The translations under genes were made by a program, and so were the position numbers. Shown here one piece after another: positions 8,146 through 16,740 of a DNA stretch of 56,869 nt (its first letter is position 1; the number at the start of each line of letters is the position of its first letter). The notes under the pieces were generated by a model. It made no database searches, was not told where the DNA came from, and was given only the letters and a program-made list of their open reading frames with translations. This DNA is from Christensenella sp. UBA3944. GTDB taxonomy: Bacteria; Bacillota; Clostridia; Christensenellales; DTU072. The stretch spans positions 1 to 56,869 of the forward strand of contig DGDU01000023.1 in assembly GCA_002385605.1 (NCBI GenBank). The letters are read 5' to 3'.

Positions 8146-10263
8146 ATGATTTTTCTTTATGTGTTCTTGTCGATTATCGGCGCGGCGCTGCTGTGGGTGA
8201 TTGCCGATATCTTTATTGCCGTCATCAAAAAGCCCATACCCGACCTGCCCGAGGAGTTTTTGGACCCGCAGGGGCTATACAATGTGTATGTCTATCTCAC
8301 CGAGCCCGACAAGATACCCAAAGGCGTTAATGTAACCGAGAAGTATATTCTCGACAGCCTGGCGCCAACCATTAAATATATAGAAAACCGCTACGACTGC
8401 GCCGATTTCAGGCTGCAGCTTCTTTTCCGCCTGTATAAGGATTGCTACGATATACTTACCCAAAGCGTCAGGGAGCTTATTAAGAAAACCTGCCTCGGGT
8501 TCAAATACTGGATGGACAGGCCGGGCTATGACAGCATGTGCTATTGGTCGGAAAACCACCAGATTCTGTTTGCCGTAAGCGAATACCTGCACGGGCAGGA
8601 ATGGCAGGACGAGCTGTTTATAAACAGCGGAATGACGGGCAAGCAGCACATGGAAACGGCGCTTAAGCGCATAAACATCTGGATGGAGCAGAGATTCCTC
8701 TACGGCTTTTCGGAGTGGCTTTCAAATAACTATTGGGCAGAAGATATCGCCCCGATGTCCAATTACATTCAGTACAGCAGGGACAAAGAGTCCGTCGAGC
8801 GGATGAAAATAATCTTCGACCTTCTATGGCTTAATGTCGCGGCACATTCGGCTAACAACACATTTGTGGGAGCAAGCAGCCGAATGTACGGCGACAACAA
8901 ATCCAGCCACATCTACGGCAACCGCCTTAAGTTAGCCATGGCGGCGATATGGGAAGGGCAGGGCACCCTAAGCCCGGCCCGTTCCTCTTTGGAGGAAAGC
9001 ATTGCCAAAGGCGCCAGGGAGGCGGATACCTCGATTAAGCTCACGGGCGTCGAGGTTATAATGATGCAAAACTTTATCGCCATGTACAAGACGGGTGCAT
9101 ACAAGCTGCCCAAAGTTATTTATAATATCGCTTTGGATAAAAGCGAGCGGGTTATAAAAACCTCCGAAGGGCTGTCGGTGGAAGATCTCGAAAAGGAAGG
9201 GCTGATAGGGCAAGGCGACAAGGAGATAATGGCTCAGCTGGGCGCCGAAACATTCACCAACCCGCCCGTTGTGATGAATACCCTTAAGTATCTTAGCCGC
9301 CACAAGATGTTTCGCAATAAGTTTGTAAGCCCCTTCAGATTTCTGGATATAAAGCTGTTAAGGCTTCTTAATGTCCCGTATTATATCGCCAAAAAGCTCG
9401 ACCTCATGACCCACGGCATAGCCCTCGGGCGGGGCAATATTTACTGCTATCGCACAAAATACTATACCCTCACTACGGCAATGGCGCACAATACCGATTA
9501 TTGCGGGGCGCAGGGGCATATATGGACCGCAAACATAGCCCCCGACCTCACTTTGTATACCACCCAGCCCGCGCGCGACGACGGCAACCCCCGCAAGCAC
9601 TCGGCGTCCCCCGGCTATTGGATTGGCAACGGCAGGCAGCCGATGAGCGTACAGGACAAAAACATAAATATAACCATTTATAAGCTGCCAAAATCCAAAA
9701 GGCCGCTGGAGTTTCATATCTCGGACATAACCCACGCTTATCTGCCCAAAGAAAGGTACGACGAGCTTGAGTTTATAGATAATTACGCCTTCGGCAGGAA
9801 GGGCAAAGTACTTGTAGCCTTTATCGCGAGCGGGAAGCCCAAGTACCGCCCGTACGATGCCTACGCGGCCTCGGTGCTTTTCGCCAAACCCGAAGGCGAC
9901 CCTTCGGCGCCCGCGTTAACCAAAGAGTTCGATTATGTCTTAAGCGGCGGCAATTATCACGCTTACATAACCGAGCTCTCGGACACCGACACCGAAACCT
10001 TCCACGATTTTATCCGCAGAATTCTCGCCAATAAGATAGCGTTCAAGGGGGATACCGTGGAATACCATTCGGGCAAAAGGCGTATAAAAGCGGCGTATAG
10101 CGGGCTGTTTGAGATAAACGGCAATCCCGCCCCAACGCGCTTTATCAGGCACGAATCGGCCTACGCAAAAATAGAGCGCAAGGCAAACGAGATTGCGATT
10201 TCGCACGGCGGGCACTCGCTCAAACTGAATTATTACGATATAATAAGAGAAGAATCCCGATAG
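8146..10263 (+). CDS. Membrane-anchored protein of unknown function (possible alpha/alpha-toroid enzyme)
   Basis: 705 residues. Residues 1-28 form one membrane segment with a short lumenal start, so the bulk is probably outside the membrane on an N-terminal anchor. Residues 60-330 are helical and aromatic-rich with a conspicuous WSENHQILF block at about residue 143, followed by a GFSEWLSNNYW block. The second half (about 420-690) looks like beta structure, including MAHNTDYCGAQGH and SPGYWIGNGR. The arrangement of helical toroid then beta-sandwich is typical of polysaccharide lyases and related glycan-active proteins, but I do not recognise a defined family or a catalytic set. AGGTAGGTGA precedes the ATG. 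It is flanked by terminators or promoters and seems to be a single gene. Confidence 0.65.
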   Translation: MIFLYVFLSIIGAALLWVIADIFIAVIKKPIPDLPEEFLDPQGLYNVYVYLTEPDKIPKGVNVTEKYILDSLAPTIKYIENRYDCADFRLQLLFRLYKDCYDILTQSVRELIKKTCLGFKYWMDRPGYDSMCYWSENHQILFAVSEYLHGQEWQDELFINSGMTGKQHMETALKRINIWMEQRFLYGFSEWLSNNYWAEDIAPMSNYIQYSRDKESVERMKIIFDLLWLNVAAHSANNTFVGASSRMYGDNKSSHIYGNRLKLAMAAIWEGQGTLSPARSSLEESIAKGAREADTSIKLTGVEVIMMQNFIAMYKTGAYKLPKVIYNIALDKSERVIKTSEGLSVEDLEKEGLIGQGDKEIMAQLGAETFTNPPVVMNTLKYLSRHKMFRNKFVSPFRFLDIKLLRLLNVPYYIAKKLDLMTHGIALGRGNIYCYRTKYYTLTTAMAHNTDYCGAQGHIWTANIAPDLTLYTTQPARDDGNPRKHSASPGYWIGNGRQPMSVQDKNINITIYKLPKSKRPLEFHISDITHAYLPKERYDELEFIDNYAFGRKGKVLVAFIASGKPKYRPYDAYAASVLFAKPEGDPSAPALTKEFDYVLSGGNYHAYITELSDTDTETFHDFIRRILANKIAFKGDTVEYHSGKRRIKAAYSGLFEINGNPAPTRFIRHESAYAKIERKANEIAISHGGHSLKLNYYDIIREESR

Positions 10264-10298
10264 ATCAGGGTTTGTTTTTGAGCCGTAATACAAAATTG

Positions 10299-10319
10299 TA
10301 CTAAAGTTCATTTTTAGTA
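10299..10319. promoter_or_regulatory. Candidate operator for the adjacent TetR-family regulator
   Basis: Perfect inverted repeat TACTAAA-N7-TTTAGTA, 21 bp, lying immediately upstream of and touching the promoter elements of the TetR gene. Size and position fit a TetR autoregulatory site. Confidence 0.5.
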
Positions 10320-10348
10320 TTGACAAGCATATAATGGTGTGGTAGGAT
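10320..10348 (+). promoter_or_regulatory. Promoter region of the TetR-aminotransferase operon
   Basis: Two alternatives overlap. TTGACA (10320-10325) with a 17-base spacer leads to TAGGAT (10343-10348), which would place transcription start at the ATG itself. A perfect TATAAT (10330-10335) with a poor -35 would give an 11-base leader in which AGGA acts as ribosome-binding site. Confidence 0.5.
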
Positions 10349-10352
10349 TAGT

Positions 10353-10946
10353 ATGGACATGATAAAAGGAAGTTCGGTAAACCGACAAAAACGCAAGAGG
10401 GACAATACCCATAAAAGCATAATGCACAACGCCAAAGTCCTTTACGAACAAAAAGGTCTCGGCAATGTGACAATAGAGGATATTACCGAGGCGGCGGACA
10501 TCTCCCGTTCGACATTTTTCTCGCATTTTGCCTCAACCGACGCCCTGATACTTGAAATCGCCAATGTCGCAGTAATGGATATCATAGAAGCCTACAAAAA
10601 AAGCGGCAAGAAGGGGCTTGAGGGCATAAAGGTCCTCGCCGAAAAACTAATAGACGACACCTGCCCCTACCCCAAGCTTTCGGCCCAGATTCTCTTGAAC
10701 GGCATTTTATCTTCCACCGACAACTCCTCCTTTATCGCTTTAGAGCGCATAGTGCGTGACGAGCTTATAAGGGAAGGCATCGGCGAAGACAGATTTACCT
10801 ACCGTGAGCTAATCTCCGCCATATTGGGCGCCTACTTCGGCGTGGTATACCTAAAGCTTATAATGCGCGAGGAGTTCGACGACCCTCAAGCGCTCAAAAA
10901 GTCCGTATATAAAATTATAAACTCGATAATAGGAGAGAGAAAATGA
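10353..10946 (+). CDS. TetR-family transcriptional regulator
   Basis: 197 residues. Residues of about 20-65 are the N-terminal helix-turn-helix domain (LYEQKGLGNVTIEDI, then ADISRSTFFSHF), very typical of TetR. The remaining all-helical part would bind an inducer and dimerise, with no recognisable ligand signature. The ATG at 10353 or 10359 is possible. The stop overlaps the next start as ATGA, so it is co-translated with the aminotransferase, and a palindrome fitting an operator lies just upstream. The likely role is a repressor of this operon and perhaps of the downstream redox genes. Confidence 0.88.
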   Translation: MDMIKGSSVNRQKRKRDNTHKSIMHNAKVLYEQKGLGNVTIEDITEAADISRSTFFSHFASTDALILEIANVAVMDIIEAYKKSGKKGLEGIKVLAEKLIDDTCPYPKLSAQILLNGILSSTDNSSFIALERIVRDELIREGIGEDRFTYRELISAILGAYFGVVYLKLIMREEFDDPQALKKSVYKIINSIIGERK

Positions 10947-12442
10947 AACAGTACGCTATTTCCAAGTGGGAGTCCGCGCAGGAAATCAACGCGCAACTCA
11001 AGAACCTCACATCCCAGCCCATCTACAAAGTATCCAAAGAATACTACGAGGGCACAGTTCTTAAGTATTTCAACGAAAAATGCGCAAAATCGAAGGAAAT
11101 CACCACCGAGGCCAAGGATTACATCCCCGGCGGCGTCCAGCACAATCTCGCCTTCAACAAACCCTTCCCCCTCTGCATAACCAAGGCGGAAGGCGCCTAT
11201 CTTTATGATATAGACGGCAACGAGTACATCGACTTCCTGCAGGCAGGCGGTCCCACCGTTCTCGGCTCCAACTATCCCGCGGTAAGGGAAAAGGTTATCG
11301 AGCTAATAAACGAATGCGGGCCCGTAACAGGGTTGTTCCACGAGGCGGAACTTCTTCTCGCTAAGGAGATCAACAAGCACATGCCCGCGGTCGAAATGTT
11401 CCGTATGCTGGGCTCGGGCACCGAGTCCGTTATGGCAAGCACCAGGCTTGCTCGCCTTGTGACAGGCAAGGCACGCATAATCAAGATGGGCGGCGCCTAT
11501 CACGGATGGTCCGACCAGATGGTATACGGCCTCAAGATACCGGGTACCAGAAGGTTCCTCGAGTCCCACGGCATACACAGAAGGCTTATGAGCCTCACCG
11601 ACGAGGTAAGGCCAAACGACCTCAAAATGCTCGAGATGATGCTAAAGCGCAACACCCTGAGGGGCGGCACGGCGGCGGTTATAGTAGAACCCGTAGGCCC
11701 CGAAAGCGGCACAAGGCCCATCGATTTCGATTACAATAAGGAAGCCCTAAAGCTCGCCCACAAGTACGGCGCCCTGTTTATATTCGACGAGGTTGTCACG
11801 GGCTTCAGGGTAGGCCTCGGCGGCGCGCAAGGCTACTTCGGCGTAGAGCCCGATGTTACCATCTTCGGTAAGGTTATCGCCGGCGGATATCCCGCGGCGG
11901 GCGGCATCGGCGGCAAGAAAGAATATATCTCGAGGCTCGCGGCGGGCGTAGGCACCCTCAAGGCAAAGGCCTATGTCGGCGGCACTCTCGCGGCTAACCC
12001 CTTATCCTCTTATGCGGGTTACCTCACCATAAAGGAAATCGAAAAGACCAACGCCTGCGTCAAGGCGGGCGAAGCGGGCGACAAGCTCACCGCCGGGCTC
12101 AAAGCGCTTATCAAGAAGCACAACCTGCCCTATGTTGCCTACAACCAGGGCTCCATCGTCCACCTCGAGTGCTCGGGCGCCATGAGCTACGACTTCTCCT
12201 CGATGTTCCTTCCCAAGTCCTTAATAGGCGCTTTATCCAACAAGAAGATAATGACCATCCGCAAAGAGGCGATGGAAGAAATGGGCGCAGCCTATATGGC
12301 AAACGGCATCGTCACCCTCGCGGGCAGCAGGCTTTACACCTCGATGGCAACCACCGACGAGGTAGTAGAGGAAGCCCTCAGGAGGTTCGACAGGGTGTTC
12401 GCCGAAGTCGTAAAGACCGACGAGGGCGTACCCGCCAAATAA
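10943..12442 (+). CDS. Class III PLP-dependent aminotransferase, glutamate-1-semialdehyde aminomutase-like
   Basis: 499 residues, longer than HemL (about 430) because of an extra N-terminal stretch of some 55 residues. The fold signature is clear: YIPGGVQHN, GNEYIDFLQAGGP, GSGTESVMAS for cofactor phosphate, GAYHGWSD, VEPVGPESG, FDEVVTGFR with the Asp that contacts the pyridine nitrogen, and TIFGKVIAGGYP with the Schiff-base Lys. No other tetrapyrrole gene is nearby, so a role in haem or corrin synthesis is not supported; an aminotransferase or aminomutase of another semialdehyde or ketone is equally possible. It shares a four-base overlap with the TetR gene and ends before a strong terminator. 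Confidence 0.82.
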   Translation: MKQYAISKWESAQEINAQLKNLTSQPIYKVSKEYYEGTVLKYFNEKCAKSKEITTEAKDYIPGGVQHNLAFNKPFPLCITKAEGAYLYDIDGNEYIDFLQAGGPTVLGSNYPAVREKVIELINECGPVTGLFHEAELLLAKEINKHMPAVEMFRMLGSGTESVMASTRLARLVTGKARIIKMGGAYHGWSDQMVYGLKIPGTRRFLESHGIHRRLMSLTDEVRPNDLKMLEMMLKRNTLRGGTAAVIVEPVGPESGTRPIDFDYNKEALKLAHKYGALFIFDEVVTGFRVGLGGAQGYFGVEPDVTIFGKVIAGGYPAAGGIGGKKEYISRLAAGVGTLKAKAYVGGTLAANPLSSYAGYLTIKEIEKTNACVKAGEAGDKLTAGLKALIKKHNLPYVAYNQGSIVHLECSGAMSYDFSSMFLPKSLIGALSNKKIMTIRKEAMEEMGAAYMANGIVTLAGSRLYTSMATTDEVVEEALRRFDRVFAEVVKTDEGVPAK

Positions 12443-12475
12443 CCAGCTAATTTATCCATACCGATTCTGCATAGC

Positions 12476-12521
12476 GGCGAAGGGCGCAAAAATCTTTTTG
12501 CGCCCTTCGCCATTTTAATTT
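12476..12521 (+). terminator. Strong Rho-independent terminator after the aminotransferase
   Basis: A perfect 17-bp inverted repeat (12476-12492 with 12495-12511; core AAGGGCGC/GCGCCCTT) is followed by ATTTTAATTT. Confidence 0.9.
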
Positions 12522-12526
12522 TGGTA

Positions 12527-12555
12527 TGGACGCAAATGGCATAAACTGGTATACT
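12527..12555 (+). promoter_or_regulatory. Promoter directly abutting the RACE-like gene
   Basis: TGGACG (12527-12532), 17-base spacer, TATACT (12550-12555). Only four bases separate the -10 from the first ATG and ten from the second, and no Shine-Dalgarno is present, so the mRNA may be leaderless. Confidence 0.5.
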
Positions 12556-12559
12556 GTTT

Positions 12560-14026
12560 ATGATTATGAAAGTAACCGTTATCACCCCGCGAAAAACCCA
12601 GATAATCGAAGTTAACGAAGGGCAAAACCTTCTGGAAGGGTTAAGAGATCGCGGCATTATTATACCCGCCGACTGCGGCGGAAGGGGCACCTGCGGCAAA
12701 TGCTCGGCAAAGCTTGTGTCGGGCAGTATTGACGCAGATATCAAAAACGGCTACTTTAACTGTTGCCAAGGCTACATAAAAGAGGATGTTTCAATAGAGC
12801 TTCCCGATTATTCGGGCACGGCTTTTTTCGCTGCCGAAACAAAAGGCGAATACCAAACGGACGGGGCGGATGGTTTCGGGCTTGTCGTAGATATAGGCAC
12901 AACCTCGGTTGCCGCCTATCTTTGCGACCTTAAAAACGGCAAGGTTACGGACGGCATGGGCGAACTTAACCGACAGATTGGCTTCGGGGCGGATGTGCTT
13001 AGCAGAATTAGCGCCTCTGGCAAGCACCTGCAAACGCTATGTAACATAATAAACGCCCAAATTGAGGATATAAAAAAAAGGTTTTGCATAAAGCACGGCA
13101 TAAGCGGCATTTCCAAAACAGTCATTTGCGGCAACAACACAATGCTTCACCTTTTGCTGGGCAGAAGCCCGCAAAGCATGGGGCAGGCGCCGTTTACGCC
13201 CCTCTTTACCTCGGCAGTCTATAACGATAATTATATAACTCTTCCCTCGGCTTCGGCTTATATCGGAAGCGATATAGTTGCGGGCGCGCTTGCCTGCGGG
13301 ATGTTTGGCTCGAGCGAAAACGCCTTGCTTATCGATATAGGCACAAACGGCGAGATACTTCTAAAGCATAACGGTAAATATTATGCCGCCTCCGCCGCGG
13401 CGGGGCCCGCTTTAGAAGGCGGCAATATCGAGTGCGGCATGGGCGGCGCGGCGGGCGCCATCGACCATGTTTATTACAGCGGCGGCAGCCTCACATATAC
13501 GACAATAGGCGGCGGCGAGGCAAAGGGAATATGCGGCTCGGGGCTGGTTGACCTCATCTCGATTCTTCTAAAAACCAATGTTGTCGACATAAGCGGAAGG
13601 CTGGACGGCTTAGGCACCCCGCTTTCCGAAAGGATAAGGGACGCGAGATTTTATATTACGGATAAGGTTTACCTTTCGCAAAAAGATATAAGAGAGTATC
13701 AGCTTGCAAAAAGCGCAATACATTCGGCAACAGAAGTGCTTCTCATAAAAGCGGGCTGCGATATAAGCGAACTTTCAAAGGTATACCTTGCGGGCGGGCT
13801 TGCGTATCATCTCGACAGGCAGAGTGCCGCGCATACCGGGCTTATCCCCTGTCGGCTGAAAGACAAAACTATAACCGTAGGCAACGCCGCGGGCAAAGGC
13901 GCGATAATGTGCCTGTTAAAAGAAAAATTGATAGGCGAATGCGGGCGGATTGCTGATATAATAAATGTAACCGAACTCGACGACGGGCTCTTTTACGAGC
14001 TGTTTATAAAAAATATGTCTTTTTAG
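12560..14026 (+). CDS. RACE-type protein: [2Fe-2S] ferredoxin plus ASKHA ATPase domain (reductive activator of corrinoid proteins)
   Basis: 488 residues. The N-terminal ferredoxin domain has Cys at about 39, 45, 48 and 68/69 (CGGRGTCGKC, then NCCQG) for a [2Fe-2S] cluster. From about residue 105 the ASKHA/DUF4445 region shows FGLVVDIGTTS, NRQIGFGADVLSRI, CGNNTMLHL, LLIDIGTNGE, GGNIECGMGGA, ICGSGLVD and LAGGLAYHL. Proteins of this family (RamA and O-demethylase activating enzymes are relatives) use ATP to reduce inactive Co(II) corrinoid proteins to Co(I). It is somewhat shorter than typical members. No corrinoid protein or methyltransferase is in the window, so the client is unknown. It starts a second transcription unit with the flavoprotein 18 bases downstream. 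Confidence 0.85.
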   Translation: MIMKVTVITPRKTQIIEVNEGQNLLEGLRDRGIIIPADCGGRGTCGKCSAKLVSGSIDADIKNGYFNCCQGYIKEDVSIELPDYSGTAFFAAETKGEYQTDGADGFGLVVDIGTTSVAAYLCDLKNGKVTDGMGELNRQIGFGADVLSRISASGKHLQTLCNIINAQIEDIKKRFCIKHGISGISKTVICGNNTMLHLLLGRSPQSMGQAPFTPLFTSAVYNDNYITLPSASAYIGSDIVAGALACGMFGSSENALLIDIGTNGEILLKHNGKYYAASAAAGPALEGGNIECGMGGAAGAIDHVYYSGGSLTYTTIGGGEAKGICGSGLVDLISILLKTNVVDISGRLDGLGTPLSERIRDARFYITDKVYLSQKDIREYQLAKSAIHSATEVLLIKAGCDISELSKVYLAGGLAYHLDRQSAAHTGLIPCRLKDKTITVGNAAGKGAIMCLLKEKLIGECGRIADIINVTELDDGLFYELFIKNMSF

Positions 14027-14044
14027 AAAACGCAGAGGTGGACA

Positions 14045-16114
14045 ATGAGTTACGAAAAACTGTTTGAACCCATCAAAATAGGGGGATGCGAAATCAAAAA
14101 CCGTATAGCTATGGCTCCCATGCTCATGGGCTTCGGGACTTTCGACGGCACGGCGACCGAAGCCATGCTCGACTACTACGAGGAAAGGGCAAAGGGCGGC
14201 ACCGGGCTCATCTTTACCGAGGTAACCAGGGTAAACGATGTTACGGGCGCGACCTCATTCGCCCAGCTCGCCGCGAGTAAGGATTACCATATAGAGTCCC
14301 TAAAAAAACTCGCGGACAGGATACATAAGCACGGCGCCAAGCTGTTTATACAGCTTCACCACCCGGGCAGGCAGAATGTAGGCCTCATGATAGGCACGAT
14401 ACCGCTTTCGGTAAAGCTCAACAAGGTCTGGAAGGGGTACGGCAAGTTTTTATATAAAATCGCGCCCACGGCTGGCAAATTCCTTATTAAAAACAACCTT
14501 GTGCCCGCCTCGGTTAGCCCCTCAAAGGTAGAGCCCAGCTATTTTTCGGGCGGAAGGGTTAGGGCCTTAAGGTACCGTGAAGTCAAAAAGCTTATAAAGC
14601 AATTCGTCGACGCCGCCGAAAGGGTGTACAAGTCGGGTTGCGACGGCGTAATGCTTCACGCCTCGCACGGCTACCTCATCCAGCAATTCTTAAGCCCGCA
14701 CACCAACAGGAGAAAGGACGAGTACGGCGGAAGCCTCGAAAACAGGATGCGCTTCCTTCTCGAGATTATCTCTGGCATAAGGGAGCGGGTAGGAAACTTC
14801 CCGATAATCGTAAGGCTGACGGTGGACGAGTGCTACGACAAGATAGGCAAGCCGGGGGTTGGCTACGGTCTCGAAGAGGGCGTGAAAATGGCAAAGATTC
14901 TCGAACAAGCGGGCATCGACGCCATCGATGTTTCTTCGGGCGCCTACGACACCTTCAACTACTGGCTGGAACCCATGAGTTTCGAGCTCGGCTGGCGCAA
15001 GCACATGGCTAAGGCGGTTAAAGAAGCGGTAAAGATACCCGTAATCGCCGCCAACCTTATAAGAAGCCCCGAACAGGCTGTCGCCCAGATTGAGGAGGGC
15101 TGCCAGGACATAATTTCTTTGGGCAGGCCGCACATAGCCGACCCCCATTGGGCAAACAAAGTCGCCGAGGGCAAAACCAAAGAAATAAAGCGCTGCATAT
15201 GCTGCCTGTATTGCATAGAAAGCATGCAGGAGAACGCTTACATTGGCGACCACGGCTATTGTTCGGTTAACCCCTTTGTCGGTAGCGAAAAAACCGCTAT
15301 CGAAAAGGACGGAAACGGTCGTTCTGTGGTGGTAGTCGGCGCCGGCCCCGCGGGGCTGACCGCAGCCGAGCTTTTGGCTAAGCGCGGCTTTAAAGTCACA
15401 GTATTGGAGAAAGAGGACAGGCCGGGCGGGCAGGTTGCCGTTGCCGAGCGCTGCCACTTCAAAACAAGAATCGGCTGGTGCGCGAAAGACCTCGAATACG
15501 CGGCGGCTCTTAGCGGCGCCGAAATAAAATACAATACCGAGGCGACCCCCGGCGAAATCCAAAAATACGACCCATACGCCGTAATTATAGCTACGGGCGG
15601 CGTGCCCATTGTACCCCGAAACATCGAGGGCATAAACGGCGAAAATGTAATTCTTTCGCCCGACGCCTACCGCTGCGAAAAGCCAATATCGGGCAAAAAC
15701 ATAGCCGTAATAGGCTCGGGAATGACAGGCCTGGGCACGGCGGCAATGCTTTCGGAGCGCAACCAGGTTACCGTCATCGAAATGGCGGATACCATAGCCC
15801 CCGACACCTGGATGCAGCACAAAGACGATGTAAAGCCCGTGCTGGACAAAAACAGCGTTCACATTGTTGTGGGGCATAAACTAACCCGCATAGAAAAGGA
15901 TAAGATAGTCCTCGAGTCCGTGCGCGACAAATCGATAAAGGAAATCCGGGCCGATCTTGTCGTCCTTTCCATGGGAGTCCGCCCCGAGAACCGCCTTTAT
16001 AACGAGATAAAGGACACCTACCGGAAGGTTTACCTTGTGGGCGACGCGGTAAAGACGGGAAGGATCGCCGACGCCACCCGAACGGGCGCGAGAGTGGCGC
16101 TAAATCTTAAATAA
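14045..16114 (+). CDS. NADH:flavin oxidoreductase / 2,4-dienoyl-CoA reductase-type flavoprotein (OYE-FadH family)
   Basis: 689 residues, the full length of this family. Residues 1-370 are an FMN-binding TIM barrel (KNRIAMAPM at the start, HASHGYLIQQFLSP with active-site residues, SLGRPHIADP). A [4Fe-4S] site follows as RCICCLYC then CSVNP. Residues 420-689 hold FAD and NAD(P) Rossmann folds (VVGAGPAGLTAAE, VIGSGMTGLG) and a closing LVGDAVKTGRIADA. Relatives reduce C=C bonds of enoyl or dienoyl compounds, bile acids (BaiCD/BaiH) or dehydrogenate amines; the substrate cannot be decided here. GAGGTG precedes the ATG. It is co-oriented with the activator upstream and the aldehyde oxidoreductase downstream. 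Confidence 0.9.
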   Translation: MSYEKLFEPIKIGGCEIKNRIAMAPMLMGFGTFDGTATEAMLDYYEERAKGGTGLIFTEVTRVNDVTGATSFAQLAASKDYHIESLKKLADRIHKHGAKLFIQLHHPGRQNVGLMIGTIPLSVKLNKVWKGYGKFLYKIAPTAGKFLIKNNLVPASVSPSKVEPSYFSGGRVRALRYREVKKLIKQFVDAAERVYKSGCDGVMLHASHGYLIQQFLSPHTNRRKDEYGGSLENRMRFLLEIISGIRERVGNFPIIVRLTVDECYDKIGKPGVGYGLEEGVKMAKILEQAGIDAIDVSSGAYDTFNYWLEPMSFELGWRKHMAKAVKEAVKIPVIAANLIRSPEQAVAQIEEGCQDIISLGRPHIADPHWANKVAEGKTKEIKRCICCLYCIESMQENAYIGDHGYCSVNPFVGSEKTAIEKDGNGRSVVVVGAGPAGLTAAELLAKRGFKVTVLEKEDRPGGQVAVAERCHFKTRIGWCAKDLEYAAALSGAEIKYNTEATPGEIQKYDPYAVIIATGGVPIVPRNIEGINGENVILSPDAYRCEKPISGKNIAVIGSGMTGLGTAAMLSERNQVTVIEMADTIAPDTWMQHKDDVKPVLDKNSVHIVVGHKLTRIEKDKIVLESVRDKSIKEIRADLVVLSMGVRPENRLYNEIKDTYRKVYLVGDAVKTGRIADATRTGARVALNLK

Positions 16115-16140
16115 TAAACTTTTTTACAAGAAAATTTACA

Positions 16141-16170
16141 AAAAGGGTTCTGCGAAAAGAGCCCTTTTTT
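16141..16170 (+). terminator. Rho-independent terminator after the flavoprotein
   Basis: Stem AAAAGGGTTC/GAGCCCTTTT with one G-T pair, loop of eight, ending in TTTTTT. Confidence 0.8.
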
Positions 16171-16259
16171 GCTGCTAAAACGGCGAAAAGCACGGAAATT
16201 TGTGCATAGTTTACTGTAGTTTTACTTTTTTATAACGAAAAACGCCTTCCGCTTTTTGC

Positions 16260-16288
16260 TTTATACGGGCAATTTAAGGTGTTAAAAT
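16260..16288 (+). promoter_or_regulatory. Probable promoter of the ferredoxin-AOR operon
   Basis: TTTATA (16260-16265), 17-base spacer, TAAAAT (16283-16288); leader about 26 bases, with AGAGGG before the ATG at 16321. Confidence 0.5.
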
Positions 16289-16320
16289 AAGGTAAAACTC
16301 AAAGAATATTAAGAGGGTCT

Positions 16321-16740
16321 ATGTCAAAGGTTCTTAAGTCCGACGCGATCAACAAATGTATAGGCTGCTTTTCCTGCCAGAGGGTTTGCGCGACGGTAAA
16401 CCATCAGTCTTTAAGCGACAGTATGGCCGCTATCAGGGTAAGGACATTGGGCGGGCTTAACAGCAGTTATTTTGCCACTCATTGCAGAGGGTGCCACAAG
16501 GATACCCCCGCCTGCGCAGAGGTATGCCCTACAGAAGCTCTCACCCCCAGGGAGGGCGGCGGCGTAAAGCTCAACAAGGCGCTTTGCATAGGCTGCCGCA
16601 AGTGCGAGGCGGCTTGCTTTGCCAAGGCGATACACTTTGTTAAGGGCTACAAGTACCCCATCGTATGCAACCAATGCGGGATGTGCGTCAAGTTTTGCCC
16701 CCACAACTGCCTGAGCATGGAGGAAAACGAGAATGCTTAA
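16321..16740 (+). CDS. Polyferredoxin-type electron-transfer subunit partnered with aldehyde oxidoreductase
   Basis: 139 residues with 18 Cys arranged as ferredoxin-like clusters: CIGCFSCQRVC near the start, CRGCHKDTPACAEVC, CIGCRKCEAAC and CNQCGMCVKFC near the end. The pattern fits about four [4Fe-4S] clusters and matches the small iron-sulfur subunit found beside AOR in anaerobes (AorA-like). The stop overlaps the AOR start by eight bases, so the two are translationally coupled and probably form one complex. It would carry electrons from the tungstopterin site to ferredoxin or a further acceptor. Confidence 0.88.
   Translation: MSKVLKSDAINKCIGCFSCQRVCATVNHQSLSDSMAAIRVRTLGGLNSSYFATHCRGCHKDTPACAEVCPTEALTPREGGGVKLNKALCIGCRKCEAACFAKAIHFVKGYKYPIVCNQCGMCVKFCPHNCLSMEENENA

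Noticed and set aside
10943..12442. Assignment of the aminotransferase as true HemL of haem synthesis
   Set aside because: It has an extra N-terminal stretch, and no other tetrapyrrole gene is nearby; only the family-level name is supported.
14690..15877. A 395-codon open frame on the minus strand
   Set aside because: It lies wholly inside the flavoprotein gene, has no family motif and no ribosome-binding site; the long frame follows from the codon bias of the real gene.
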